A DNA stretch of 64,000 nt from Verrucomicrobiota bacterium. Its GTDB lineage: Bacteria > Verrucomicrobiota > Verrucomicrobiia > Limisphaerales > JADJPG01. The stretch spans positions 84,603-148,602 of the forward strand of contig JADJPG010000013.1 in NCBI GenBank assembly GCA_016713365.1, in the 5' to 3' direction. This document shows positions 9,900 through 18,258 of this stretch, piece after piece. A program made the translations under genes and the position numbers. Numbering within the stretch: position 1 is the first letter of the stretch; the number at the start of each line of letters is the position of its first letter. The notes beneath the pieces are model-generated. The model searched no databases, had not been told where the DNA came from, and saw only the letters and a list, made by a program, of their open reading frames with translations.

Positions 9900-10710
9900 A
9901 TGCCTGACTTCTTCGACACTCACGCGCATCTAGATTTCCCAGACTTCGCCAACGACGTGCCGCAACTCATCGAGCGCGCCCAGGCCGCCGGCATCACCCG
10001 CATCATCAGCATCGGCACCTGATCTGGAAAGCAGCGCCCGGGCGATTGCGCTGAGTGAGCGTTTCGAGTGTGTGTACGCCGTCGCGGGCTGGCATCCGAA
10101 TGACGCGCTCGCCGCGCCGGATGACATCCGCCCGCAGTTGCGCGAGATGGCGAAGCATCCCAAGGTCGTCGCCATCGGCGAGACCGGGATGGATTACTAC
10201 CGCATGCCGAGCCACAAGGAAGGCGGCACGGTGGAGCAGGACGAGATCTTCAAGCGCAAGCAGGCGCAAATCTTCCAACAGCAGCTCGAAGTCGCCGCCG
10301 AGGTCGGGCTGAACTGCGTCATCCACCAGCGGAGCGCCTTCGCGGACACGGTCGCGATGATGGAGCCTTTTGTCGGACGCGTGCACGGGCAGTTCCATTG
10401 CTTCGTGGATGGGATCACGGAAATGCAGAGCGTTCTCGCCATGGGGTCAGTCCTCAGTTTCACAGGAATCCTTACCTTCAAGAATGCGCAAAGCATTCGG
10501 GATACGCTCGCCGCCACGCCCTTGGGCAAGTTCATGTTGGAGACCGACAGCCCGTTTCTCGCCCCGGTGCCATACCGTGGTAAACGTTGTGAACCCGCCT
10601 ACGTGAAGGAGCTTTCGGAAGCTGTTGCGCAGGTGAAGGGCTGTTCGCTCGACGAACTCAGCACGGCGACGTGCGCGATGGCGCGGGAGTTTTTCCCGAA
10701 GTTGAAGTAA
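9900..10710 (+). CDS. tatD: TatD-family metal-dependent hydrolase, interrupted by a +1 frameshift
   Basis: TatD proteins are cytosolic TIM-barrel 3'-5' exonucleases or deoxyribonucleases. The first part starts at the ATG at 9900 (MPDFFDTHAHLDF, with the metal-binding HxH) and reads to IISIGT, then hits a TGA at 10020-10022. Reading resumes one base later at 10021 with DLESSARAIALSERF and continues to the stop at 10710. Together they give ~269 residues, the normal length. GETGMDYY, CVIHQR, FHCF and ETDSPFLAPVPYRGKR are all intact. One extra T at 10020 therefore explains the break. This could be a sequencing or assembly error, or a fresh pseudogene. Programmed frameshifting is less likely because no slippery codon pair or recognisable stimulator is seen. 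Confidence 0.85.
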
Positions 10711-10721
10711 GCCAACCGCCT

Positions 10722-11024
10722 TCAGCTCTTGGCGCCAAGCTTCGCGACGACCGTCTCCAGCGGAATCCGCTGAATCAGAATCTGTTTATGGCGTGAGGTG
10801 TTCCCGCGAATCAACTGCACGCTGCCACGCGGGCAATCGAGGACATCCGCCAGAAGCCGCAGCACGGCTTCATTCGCCGCGGAATCGACCGGCGGCGCGG
10901 TGACCTTCACTTTTAGTTCCGCCCCCATCGCCTCGCCGATCTCGTTCATCGAAGCGCGCGGCTGGACCTTGATCGACAGCACGACGCCGTCGCCTTGAGT
11001 CTTGAGATATGCGGGAGTGGACAT
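10722..11024 (-). CDS. DUF167 (YggU-family) protein
   Basis: This small 100-residue cytosolic protein matches the DUF167/YggU family, recognised by VQPRASMNEI, LKVKVTAPPVDSAANEA and a C-terminal GxTSRxK-like element (RGNTSRHKQILI). The biochemical role of the family is not established. The start at 11024 (ATG) lies 16 bp after the stop of the upstream cyclase gene on the same strand, so it is probably the last gene of a FecR-cyclase-DUF167 transcript. It converges with tatD, with only 11 bp between their stops. Confidence 0.85.
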   Translation of the reverse strand: MSTPAYLKTQGDGVVLSIKVQPRASMNEIGEAMGAELKVKVTAPPVDSAANEAVLRLLADVLDCPRGSVQLIRGNTSRHKQILIQRIPLETVVAKLGAKS

Positions 11025-11040
11025 GGAAGAAACCGATCGG

Positions 11041-13357
11041 TCAGGGCGAAAAATCCTGGCTGGCGACCGGCGTGATGGAGCGGATGTATTCGGTGGCTCC
11101 GCCGCCTTCGCGCCACGGCACTTCGTAGATCTTCACCGGCGTCCGGAAGCCTTTCACGGTGGCGGGCTCCAGTTCCTTGCAGGTCGCGGCCAGTTCGGGA
11201 TCATCTTTCTGGAGCGCGGCAAAGCACGATTCGCCGATCACGATCCGGCCGCGGCCTGACAAACCCTCCAGGCGCGAGGCCAAGTTCACTTCGCGACCAA
11301 ACACGGTGAAGTTCACCGCGTCGCGTTTGGAACCCATCAGACCGACCGTCACGATGCCGGTGTTAATCCCGCTGCCCATCGACAGCAGCTTCAATGGGCG
11401 CAGTGGCGGCAGTCCCGCCTTCACGCGTTCCGGATTTCCCCGCTCGCGCCGCTCGTTCTCGATCGATCGCTCGCGGTTGAGCTGTTCGATGGCGCGCTGG
11501 GCTTCAATGGCGGCACGGACACAGCTAAGCGCGTGTTTTGGCACTGGCGTCGGTGCGTTCCAGAACGCCATGACGCAGTCGCCAACGTACTTGTCGAATG
11601 TGCCGTCGTGCTTCTTCACGGTTTCGGCAATGGCGCCCAGATAGAGATTCACCGTCTGCAGAACTTCGCCGGCCTGTTGATCAAAGTAAGCCTCCGCGTC
11701 CGCCGGCGAGAGTTTGTGTTCGCGCACGAATTCCTCGGCCAGCGCGTGACTTTCGTCCGTCATCTCGGTGAAGCCGCGCACGTCGGAGAAGAACACGGTG
11801 ACCTCGCGCCGCGCGCCTTCGAGCGAGAGTTTTTCGGCCTTGAGCAGTTCCGTGACGACATTGGGGGAAACGAGCTTGGCGAAGATGTTGCGGATGCGCC
11901 GTTGCTCGCGCTGCTCGAAGACCGCGCGATAACTGATCAGCGCCGAGTGCGTGGCAAAGAGGGTGGCCGTGGGCATCACCAGCGGCAGCCAGTAGCGCAC
12001 TTCGGAATACAAATAGAGCGACGACGTGACGTAGCGCAGCGGCAATCACCACCACGCCGATCGCCGAGGACACGGCGCGCAGGTTCCACGTAAGAATGCC
12101 GGTGATGATACCGAGCGAGAGAATGATGTAGAGCTCCGTGGCGAAATCCGGCTGTCGGATGAAACGATCGATGATGAGCGAGTTGGCGGTGTTCCAAAAA
12201 CGGCTCGTGAGATACGTGCCTTTCTCCAGCGGCGTCGCGCCGTAATCCGCCAAGTCGTTCCCGGAGGCGATGGAACCGATGATGGCAATTTTATCGCGCC
12301 AAATGGACGCGATTTCGTTCGTCTGGCCAATCTCCCGCATGCGCTGGTGCAGCAGCAAGCTGTGGGCGGACTCCTGGCGGATGCGGCGATCGTGGGAAGT
12401 CAGGCTCCAGTCGATGTAGAAGCGGCCTTCGCGATCGATCGGGATGATCCGCTCCACGTCCGGCCCGCCGCGCAGAATGATATGTTTCCCCGGCTCCACC
12501 ACCGCCTTGTTCAAGTCGAGGTTCAGGTAGCCTGCGGCGGAGGCCAAACCAAGATCCCAGACGCGTTGGCGGGTGAAAGCTTTCGAAGTGCGGACGACTC
12601 CGTCGGCGACCTTCTCGCCCTGCCCGAGCTCCATGAGTGTCGCGAGATCAAACGTTCCATCCGGCGCGATCGGGATTCGCGTCCGCTCGTTCCCGGGGCC
12701 GGGGAAAACCACTTCGTTCGTATTGTACGAAAACCCGTCGAAGACGGAATCGGCTTCAATGATCGCATTGTGCCAGATCAAGTAATCTTCGAACGCACGC
12801 GCGCGGCGGAGAATTCCGTCCGAATCGCGCACGGCGGAGATGTCCCCAAGACCGGCGGCGCTGCGTCGAAACGCCGGTGGCGGCACGGTTCCCTGCAGCG
12901 AACCGAGTATCACATTGCCCGCACGACGCACTTCGTCAGTGAAGAACTTGTCGGATGGAACGGCAGTGCCATCCGGCAGCTCGGTCAGCGGGTGGTCCCG
13001 GCGCACGTCGGGAAACAACACGTCGAAGGCAATTGCCTCCGCCTGCTGCGTGGCGAGTTCCTTGACGATGCGACCGTAGACGTGACGCGGCCAGTAGAGG
13101 CCGTGGCTGTAGCCGAACTGGCCGCTCTGAACGCGACGAATCGTCTCGTCGTTGATGAAAACAAACCCAAGGTTCGGCGCGCAGGCGGAAGGCTGGTTCG
13201 TCGCCGCGCGCACGCGCCAGTCAAAGGTCATCCACTCGAGGCGGCGGACGAAGAGGAAATCCTCATTGCGACTGGTGAGCGACTGGAGCAGGACCATCAA
13301 ACCCGACACCGCGCAGCACAGCAGCACGGGGATGAGTTTGCCGGTTTTGAAAGTCAC
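11041..13357 (-). CDS. CHASE2-domain class III adenylate/guanylate cyclase, frameshifted
   Basis: This membrane sensor would make cyclic AMP (or GMP) in response to an extracytoplasmic signal. It starts at a GTG at 13357 and opens with one N-terminal span. The CHASE2 sensor (~30-370, including FVFINDETIRRV and AIAFDVLF) follows, and then a C-terminal block of spans around 375-450. After VVVIA the frame breaks. One extra G near 12040 must be skipped for LRYVTSSLYLYSEV and the cyclase domain to follow. The cyclase keeps VFFSDVRGFTEM and YVGDCVMAF (the two metal aspartates), and FGREVNLASRLEG. The rebuilt length is ~771 residues, normal for CHASE2 cyclases. It lies 51 bp downstream of a FecR gene, a pairing often seen in this phylum. 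Confidence 0.85.
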
Positions 13358-13408
13358 GCCGGGACCGTAAGCGAAAGCCCGGAATCAAGACAAGGTCGCT
13401 GAGCGCGA

Positions 13409-14122
13409 TCAGTTGTTGGTCAGCACCGGCTCGACTCTTTGCGTGTTGCGCGTGGGTGTGGGAAAGCGCGCGGGCGTGGCCGCCTTGGTGACCGATTCCA
13501 CCTGGGCCACCACCACCTGCACCGCGGCAGGCGAAGCTTCCGTCACGCCACTGTCCGCCGCGAACGATACGGCCGGCGGCGCCTTCAACGTATGCGTCAC
13601 CACCTGTCCATTGGCTTGGGCGTGAACGAAAACCAGCGTACCTTCGAGCAGAACAACCGGCGGTTTGAGGCTGCCGGGACGCGAACAAAAGCTGCCCTTC
13701 GTCCCACGAATACCGGCAACGCCCGTCGGCATCTTGATTTCGTAGCGCGATGACTTGGAGAGTTTGTTCACGTTGAAATACATCTCGCCGTCGGGCAGAT
13801 CGAGCTGCACCTCCACCTTCTTGTCAGCGCCCATCTCGGTCGTCGTCAACGAATCGAGATTCAGCGTGGTGCTCTCCGCCACGCGGATGACACCCGCGCT
13901 GGGACCGAGAAACAGATCGACCGTCGAATTCGTTCCTGTGGTGACACTCGCGCCCGAACGCAACATGGTGCCGACCTTCAACGGCTTGGGCATCGCGCTG
14001 TTGTTGGTGGACCAGAATGCAGTTCCCTTCACCGCCCGGACTTCTGCACGACCGGGAACGGTCTGGGCGGGAGAAGATATCGAGAAGCCAATCAGCAGGA
14101 ACAAAATGATCGCTGAAACCAT
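13409..14122 (-). CDS. Secreted FecR-domain protein
   Basis: This 237-residue exported protein has a signal peptide (MVSAIILFLLIGFSISSPAQ) and a FecR fold in the middle: GTAFWSTNNS, LKVGTMLRSGASVTTG, STVDLFLGPSAGVIRVAEST and the closing MPTGVAGIRGTKGSF. FecR-like domains of this type bind or scaffold cell-surface or signalling partners. Its position just before a CHASE2 cyclase suggests it delivers the signal the cyclase senses (inference). The C-terminal ~60 residues are A/V/P-rich and disordered. A GTG at 14167 is in frame, but the ATG at 14122 begins the signal peptide and is preferred. Confidence 0.82.
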   Translation of the reverse strand: MVSAIILFLLIGFSISSPAQTVPGRAEVRAVKGTAFWSTNNSAMPKPLKVGTMLRSGASVTTGTNSTVDLFLGPSAGVIRVAESTTLNLDSLTTTEMGADKKVEVQLDLPDGEMYFNVNKLSKSSRYEIKMPTGVAGIRGTKGSFCSRPGSLKPPVVLLEGTLVFVHAQANGQVVTHTLKAPPAVSFAADSGVTEASPAAVQVVVAQVESVTKAATPARFPTPTRNTQRVEPVLTNN

Positions 14123-14194
14123 TTTGCCTGAAGGAACTCGCACAGGATATTTAGCGCTAGCAAACACGTCGGCCGGGCTGCTTGGTGAGGCCAG

Positions 14195-14222
14195 ACGTTA
14201 TGTTTCCAAGGTTCAAAGTCAA
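14195..14222 (-). promoter_or_regulatory. Candidate sigma-70-type promoter for the FecR-cyclase operon
   Basis: On the minus strand TTGACT (14217-14222) and TAACGT (14195-14200) are separated by 16 bp. The -35 box matches the consensus at five of six positions; the -10 box is weak. Transcription would start about 66 bp before the FecR ATG. The assignment is tentative. Confidence 0.3.
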
Positions 14223-14239
14223 CGGAAAGCTCGCCGCAA

Positions 14240-14256
14240 GATGCCATTCCGGCATC
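14240..14256 (-). terminator. Short hairpin after gcvT
   Basis: A perfect 6-bp stem GATGCC/GGCATC with a 5-nt loop lies just beyond the gcvT stop codon. There is no U tract, so intrinsic termination is uncertain. Confidence 0.3.
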
Positions 14257-14264
14257 AATCAACC

Positions 14265-15407
14265 TCACGCCGGCTTCTTGTAAATCGGCTTCGCGACGAC
14301 CACGGCAGGCGAACGCTTCCCGCGGATCTCGATCTCGATCGTCGTCCCCGCCTTCGCGAGTTCCGGCGGAACGTAGCCGAGACCAATCCCGACTCCGAGC
14401 GAAGGACTTTGCGTTCCACTGACCACGTCGCCGACCTTCGCCGCGTTCGGACCGCTGGTCCAAATCGCGTAGTGCGGACGCGGCGGCGCGGATTTCTCCG
14501 TCATCTTGAACGCCACACATTTCTTCTTCGTGCCATTTGCCTTTTGCTCCGCCAGCACGCTGCGACCGATGAACTCGCCCTTGTCGAGCGCCACGAAGAA
14601 TCCCACGCCCGCTTCGATCGGCGTCGTGTTTTCGTCCAGCTCATGACCGTAGAGCGGGTAGCAAACTTCCGTGCGCAGCGTATCGCGCGCGCCGAGGCCA
14701 GCCGGTTGCAAGCAATGCGCATGACCAACGGCAAGCAGCTTCGTCCAGATCTCCTCAATCAATCCGGCAGGCGCGATGATCTCAAAACCATCCTCGCCCG
14801 TGTAACCGGTGCAGCCGACGTAAACTGTCTGGCCCGCATGACTCGTCACCGCGACTTCGTTCTTCTTCAGCTCGCTCGCCTTCGAAACTTTCGCGCCCGC
14901 AGTGAACGGTCCCGGCAGACATTGATCGATGAAGGACCGCACCTTGGGTCCCTGCAACGCCACCGCACCAGTCGCGTCCGAAATGTTCTTCAGCGTCACC
15001 TGCGCGCGCAGCGGCGACGCGGCGTGCTGCTTCTCCAGCCACGCGACGTCATTCTCGATGCGCGAGGCGTTGATGATGAGCAGGAACTCCTGCTCGCCGA
15101 TGCGGTAGGCGTAGAGATCGTCGATCACGCCGCCGCGTTCATTGCACATCAGCGTGTACTGACCCTGGCCGACCGCGAGCTTGCGCGCGTCATTCGTGAG
15201 CGTGGCGTTGAGGAACTCCAGCGCACCGGCGCCGCTCACCAGCACCTCGCCCATGTGCGAAATGTCGAAGAGCCCGCCTGCCTTCCGCACGGCGAGATGC
15301 TCGTCCATGATGCTCGAGTATTGGACCGGCATTTCCCAGCCGCCGAATTCGATGAGCTTGCCGCCGAGCCGCTGGTGCGCCGCGAAGAGAGGAGTGCGTT
15401 TCAACAT
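14265..15407 (-). CDS. gcvT: Glycine cleavage system T protein (aminomethyltransferase)
   Basis: This 380-residue cytosolic enzyme transfers the aminomethyl carbon of glycine from H-protein to tetrahydrofolate. The sequence is plain GcvT: MLKRTPLFAAHQRLGGKLIEFGGWEMPVQY at the start (given in part), GLFDISHMGE, GVIDDLYAYR, YTGEDGFEI with a nearby glutamate, and GLGARDTLRTEVCYPLYGHELDE (the arginine/tyrosine folate pocket). The C-terminal barrel domain is complete. An in-frame TTG at 15413 exists, but the ATG at 15407 is chosen. No gcvH or gcvP lies next to it here. Confidence 0.96.
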   Translation of the reverse strand: MLKRTPLFAAHQRLGGKLIEFGGWEMPVQYSSIMDEHLAVRKAGGLFDISHMGEVLVSGAGALEFLNATLTNDARKLAVGQGQYTLMCNERGGVIDDLYAYRIGEQEFLLIINASRIENDVAWLEKQHAASPLRAQVTLKNISDATGAVALQGPKVRSFIDQCLPGPFTAGAKVSKASELKKNEVAVTSHAGQTVYVGCTGYTGEDGFEIIAPAGLIEEIWTKLLAVGHAHCLQPAGLGARDTLRTEVCYPLYGHELDENTTPIEAGVGFFVALDKGEFIGRSVLAEQKANGTKKKCVAFKMTEKSAPPRPHYAIWTSGPNAAKVGDVVSGTQSPSLGVGIGLGYVPPELAKAGTTIEIEIRGKRSPAVVVAKPIYKKPA

Positions 15408-15538
15408 ATTCAAGGCGCGTCACGCTATCAGCCCGCGTCCGTGCGTCAATGCTGCGGCGCGCAACTCTCTGTTTGCCATCACCATGACCCATGGCTAGGT
15501 TCGCCGCGTCCAGTTCATCACAATGTTGGTTCAATCTT

Positions 15539-16723
15539 ATGGCCGAAGTTTCGACCGCGACGCCGTCGCCTTACAACCGGAAGAATCCGTATCTCGCCGA
15601 GTTGATCCGCCACGAGCGCCTGACCAAGTCCGGCTCCGGCAAGGACACGCGGCATTTCGTCCTGAACCTCGCCGGCAGCGGTTTGAAATACACGCCGGGC
15701 GATTCCCTCGCCGTCTTCGGACGCAACTCCCCGCGCCTCGTCGATGAGATCATCCGCCTCACCGGATTCGATCCTTCTTCGCCCGTCACCGTAAAGGACA
15801 GCTTGGGCCAGCCCAAGAGCGTTCCGTTCCATCAGGCGTTGTCAGAAAATTTCATCCTCAACCGCGCCACGAAGAAAATTTTGGCCGGCATCGAGGAACG
15901 CATCCAGCAAGGCGAGCAACGCAACCGGCTGATGGAAATCGTCGACAACGACGAGTTGCAGGCCGACTACGTTTACACGCGCGATTACGTGGATGTGCTG
16001 AAGGAGTTCGATGAGGCGAAGTTCGAGTCGCCCGAGGTGTTCCTCACCCAGCTTTCACCAATTCCGCCGCGGCTTTACTCCATCGCGTCGTCGCTCGCCG
16101 CACACCCGGACGAAGTTCATCTTTGCATCGCCATCGTGCGCTACGAAACGCACGGCCGCGAAAAGACCGGCCTCTGCAGCGGCTTCTTCGCCGACCACGC
16201 GGAGATGCACAAGCGCAACATCCCGATCTACGTCCAGGAATCCCGGCACTTCCGCCTGCCAAAGGACAGCGCGCGGGACATCATCATGGTCGGCCCCGGC
16301 ACGGGCATCGCGCCCTTCCGCGCGTTCCTCGAACAACGTGCCGCAGACGGCGCCAAAGGTCGCAATTGGCTTTTCTTCGGCGAGCAACATCGCGCCTCCG
16401 ACTTCTTCTACGAAGCCGAGTTCGACGCGTGGCAGAAGAAAGGCGTGCTCACCCGCTTCGACACCGCGTTCTCACGCGACCAGGCACAGAAGATCTACGT
16501 CCAGAACCGGATGCTCGAAAACGCGAAAGAGATTTGGGCGTGGCTGCAAGGCGGCGCCTACTTCTACGTCTGCGGCGACGCGCATCGCATGGCGAAGGAC
16601 GTTCACCACGCGCTCATCGACATCGCCCGCGACCACGGTGGCCTCAGCCCCGAAGCCGCGGCAGAATACGTCAACGTGACGTTGATGAAGACGGATAAGC
16701 GCTATTTGCGCGACGTCTACTGA
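15539..16723 (+). CDS. CysJ/CPR-type FAD-NADP(H) reductase without flavodoxin domain (sulfite reductase alpha-like)
   Basis: This 394-residue cytosolic flavoprotein moves electrons from NAD(P)H through FAD to a partner. It matches the C-terminal two-thirds of sulfite reductase flavoprotein/cytochrome P450 reductase. It opens with NPYLAELIRHERLT, then LKYTPGDSLAVFGRN, the FAD motif PRLYSIASS (~180), TGLCSGFFAD, the NADP-site MVGPGTGIAPFRAF (~255) and the C-terminal YVCGDAHRMAKDV. The N-terminal FMN/flavodoxin domain of classical CysJ is absent, as in many short bacterial homologues. Upstream ATG codons at 15491 would add 16 poorly conserved residues, so 15539 is preferred. The electron acceptor is unknown. 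Confidence 0.85.
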   Translation: MAEVSTATPSPYNRKNPYLAELIRHERLTKSGSGKDTRHFVLNLAGSGLKYTPGDSLAVFGRNSPRLVDEIIRLTGFDPSSPVTVKDSLGQPKSVPFHQALSENFILNRATKKILAGIEERIQQGEQRNRLMEIVDNDELQADYVYTRDYVDVLKEFDEAKFESPEVFLTQLSPIPPRLYSIASSLAAHPDEVHLCIAIVRYETHGREKTGLCSGFFADHAEMHKRNIPIYVQESRHFRLPKDSARDIIMVGPGTGIAPFRAFLEQRAADGAKGRNWLFFGEQHRASDFFYEAEFDAWQKKGVLTRFDTAFSRDQAQKIYVQNRMLENAKEIWAWLQGGAYFYVCGDAHRMAKDVHHALIDIARDHGGLSPEAAAEYVNVTLMKTDKRYLRDVY

Positions 16724-16736
16724 GCCCAAAGCCAAT

Positions 16737-16810
16737 GTAGCCGCCGACGTGAGGAGGCGGATTCGAGGCCCCGCTGATTGAGTCCTCCGCCTCGTCACCT
16801 CGGCGGCTAC
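16737..16810. repeat. REP-like perfect-length inverted repeat between convergent genes
   Basis: Two 25-nt arms (16737-16761 and 16786-16810) are reverse complements with only two mismatches, which are complementary swaps (C/G and G/C) in GCCGCCGA[C/G]GTGA[G/C]GAGG. A 24-nt loop separates them. The element sits 13 bp after the stop of the reductase gene and 4 bp before the stop of the RuBisCO-like gene, so it can act as a two-way terminator. Its symmetry and GC content suggest a mobile REP-type palindrome. Confidence 0.8.
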
Positions 16811-16814
16811 CAAT

Positions 16815-18233
16815 TCACGGATACCGCTGCCGCAACGCCTCCCTCAGCGCCTTCAACCCCTTCCGCCCCGCCAGCGCCGTGAGCGCGGCAAGATGTTCTG
16901 CTGGTCCAATCCCGCGCAGTTCTCCACTGCGATGCACTTCGAGCGCCTGCTGCATCGCCTCGGCGCCAACTTTCGGGTCCGCCTTACCAGCGCTGTTCTT
17001 GATCGAGTTAATCGCGCTGCCCGCGAGAAACAAAATGCACTCGCTCAAGCCGCGCTGCTCCGCATCGGCGAGGTTCAGAATGATGTTTCCCTGATCGAGT
17101 CCGCCCGCGCGCGCGATCATCGTCGGCTTGATCCCCGGCAACGGCTGCGTCAGCACGCGCTCGCTCGCCAGCCATTCGTCGCCATACGGATAAATGAACG
17201 GCGTGCCCTGTCGCACCGGCGCTGTCTGCCGGAAATCGATGCCGTCCAGCCGCGCAAGGAAATCCACCATGTCACGCCAGATCCCGCCGCGCGTCTTCAC
17301 ACCGATGCCTGCGTTGTGACCATAAATCGCCGGTGGCTGCGACCGATGCTTCATCGCCTCACGCACCATGCGCACCGCGCCATTCGCGAAACTCTCGCTG
17401 AACATCACGCCCGTCGCACCGGCTTCCACCACGGCGTGAACGCTCTCCAAGATCTCGTGCGGTGCGCCGGACAGATGGGGCGCGAAAATGATTCCCTTTC
17501 CGCCACGCTTGTCCTGCTGACGCTTGATGGCTTCCACACCGCGACGCGCGCGTTCCTTCACCGGCGAGTAGTCGAGACGCGGATACAGGTTTTCGTCCTC
17601 CTTCACGAAGAGGAACAGCGGACACGCCGCCACTTCGTCCATCAACGCGCCCACGGTGTCCGGAGTGATGCCGGCAGTAGGCTTCAAGATCGTGCCGAAC
17701 GCCGGCTCGCTCGCGCCGAACTTCGTTAATGCCCGCAAGCCTTGCGGTCCGTGCGCCGGACCGGGGAACGTCCGCAGCACCTGCTCGGGAATTTGCAGCG
17801 ACACCAGGCGCACATCTTGATTCTCGTAGATGTCGAAGATGATTGCGCCGGCGACCGTGTGGAGAATGTCCGTCGAGGTCAGATGACCATCGGCCTGCAA
17901 AAGCATCTTCAGCGGATACGCCATGTGAATCAGCCCGAGCCGGCCAGTCGCGTCGAATGCATCGACTCCCACCGCCTTGCCCGTGCATTGCTCCAGCAAA
18001 GAGCCGGGCGGAATGTCCTTCGTGCCGCTCGTCGCGTGGTAACTGATCTCCTTCGCCGCATGTTCGAGACTCCACGAGCGGAGCGCGAAGAAGTAGGTGG
18101 CGACGATTTGGTCGTCGAGCTTCGGCGCGGGCTTGATGGCGAGGCGTTCGGTGATGATGCGGCGGAGCAGCACTTCGCGCGCATCGGCGTCGTGCCAGAG
18201 GGATTGAAGCGAGTCGTTATCGATTACGTTCAT
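16815..18233 (-). CDS. RuBisCO-like protein (form IV type)
   Basis: This 472-residue cytosolic TIM-barrel protein is homologous to the RuBisCO large subunit. TILKPTAGITPDTVG (~181-195) matches the K175 region: K184 is kept but the K177 position is T186. FLFVKEDEN (~207-215) keeps the carbamylated lysine K201 as K211 and the metal ligands D213 and E214. GHNAGIG (305-311) keeps H294 but has Asn for R295. Loop 6, which carries K334 in true RuBisCO, reads RQTAPVRQG without a lysine. S379 is replaced in ARAGGLDQG. These changes mean carboxylase activity is unlikely; form IV proteins do enolase, isomerase or decarboxylase chemistry. No methionine-salvage genes are adjacent, so MtnW is not supported. 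It follows the DA1-type gene by 25 bp. Confidence 0.9.
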   Translation of the reverse strand: MNVIDNDSLQSLWHDADAREVLLRRIITERLAIKPAPKLDDQIVATYFFALRSWSLEHAAKEISYHATSGTKDIPPGSLLEQCTGKAVGVDAFDATGRLGLIHMAYPLKMLLQADGHLTSTDILHTVAGAIIFDIYENQDVRLVSLQIPEQVLRTFPGPAHGPQGLRALTKFGASEPAFGTILKPTAGITPDTVGALMDEVAACPLFLFVKEDENLYPRLDYSPVKERARRGVEAIKRQQDKRGGKGIIFAPHLSGAPHEILESVHAVVEAGATGVMFSESFANGAVRMVREAMKHRSQPPAIYGHNAGIGVKTRGGIWRDMVDFLARLDGIDFRQTAPVRQGTPFIYPYGDEWLASERVLTQPLPGIKPTMIARAGGLDQGNIILNLADAEQRGLSECILFLAGSAINSIKNSAGKADPKVGAEAMQQALEVHRSGELRGIGPAEHLAALTALAGRKGLKALREALRQRYP

Positions 18234-18258
18234 CGACCGGATATTGAACCGAACGACG

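Noticed and set aside
10020..10022. UGA in tatD as programmed +1 frameshift or selenocysteine
   Set aside because: ACC-UGA is not a known slippery pair, no stimulatory Shine-Dalgarno as in prfB is present, no conserved residue is expected there, and readthrough in frame 0 would not restore TatD.
16815..18233. True RuBisCO carbon fixation
   Set aside because: Loop-6 lysine and K177 are missing, and no phosphoribulokinase or small subunit gene is nearby.
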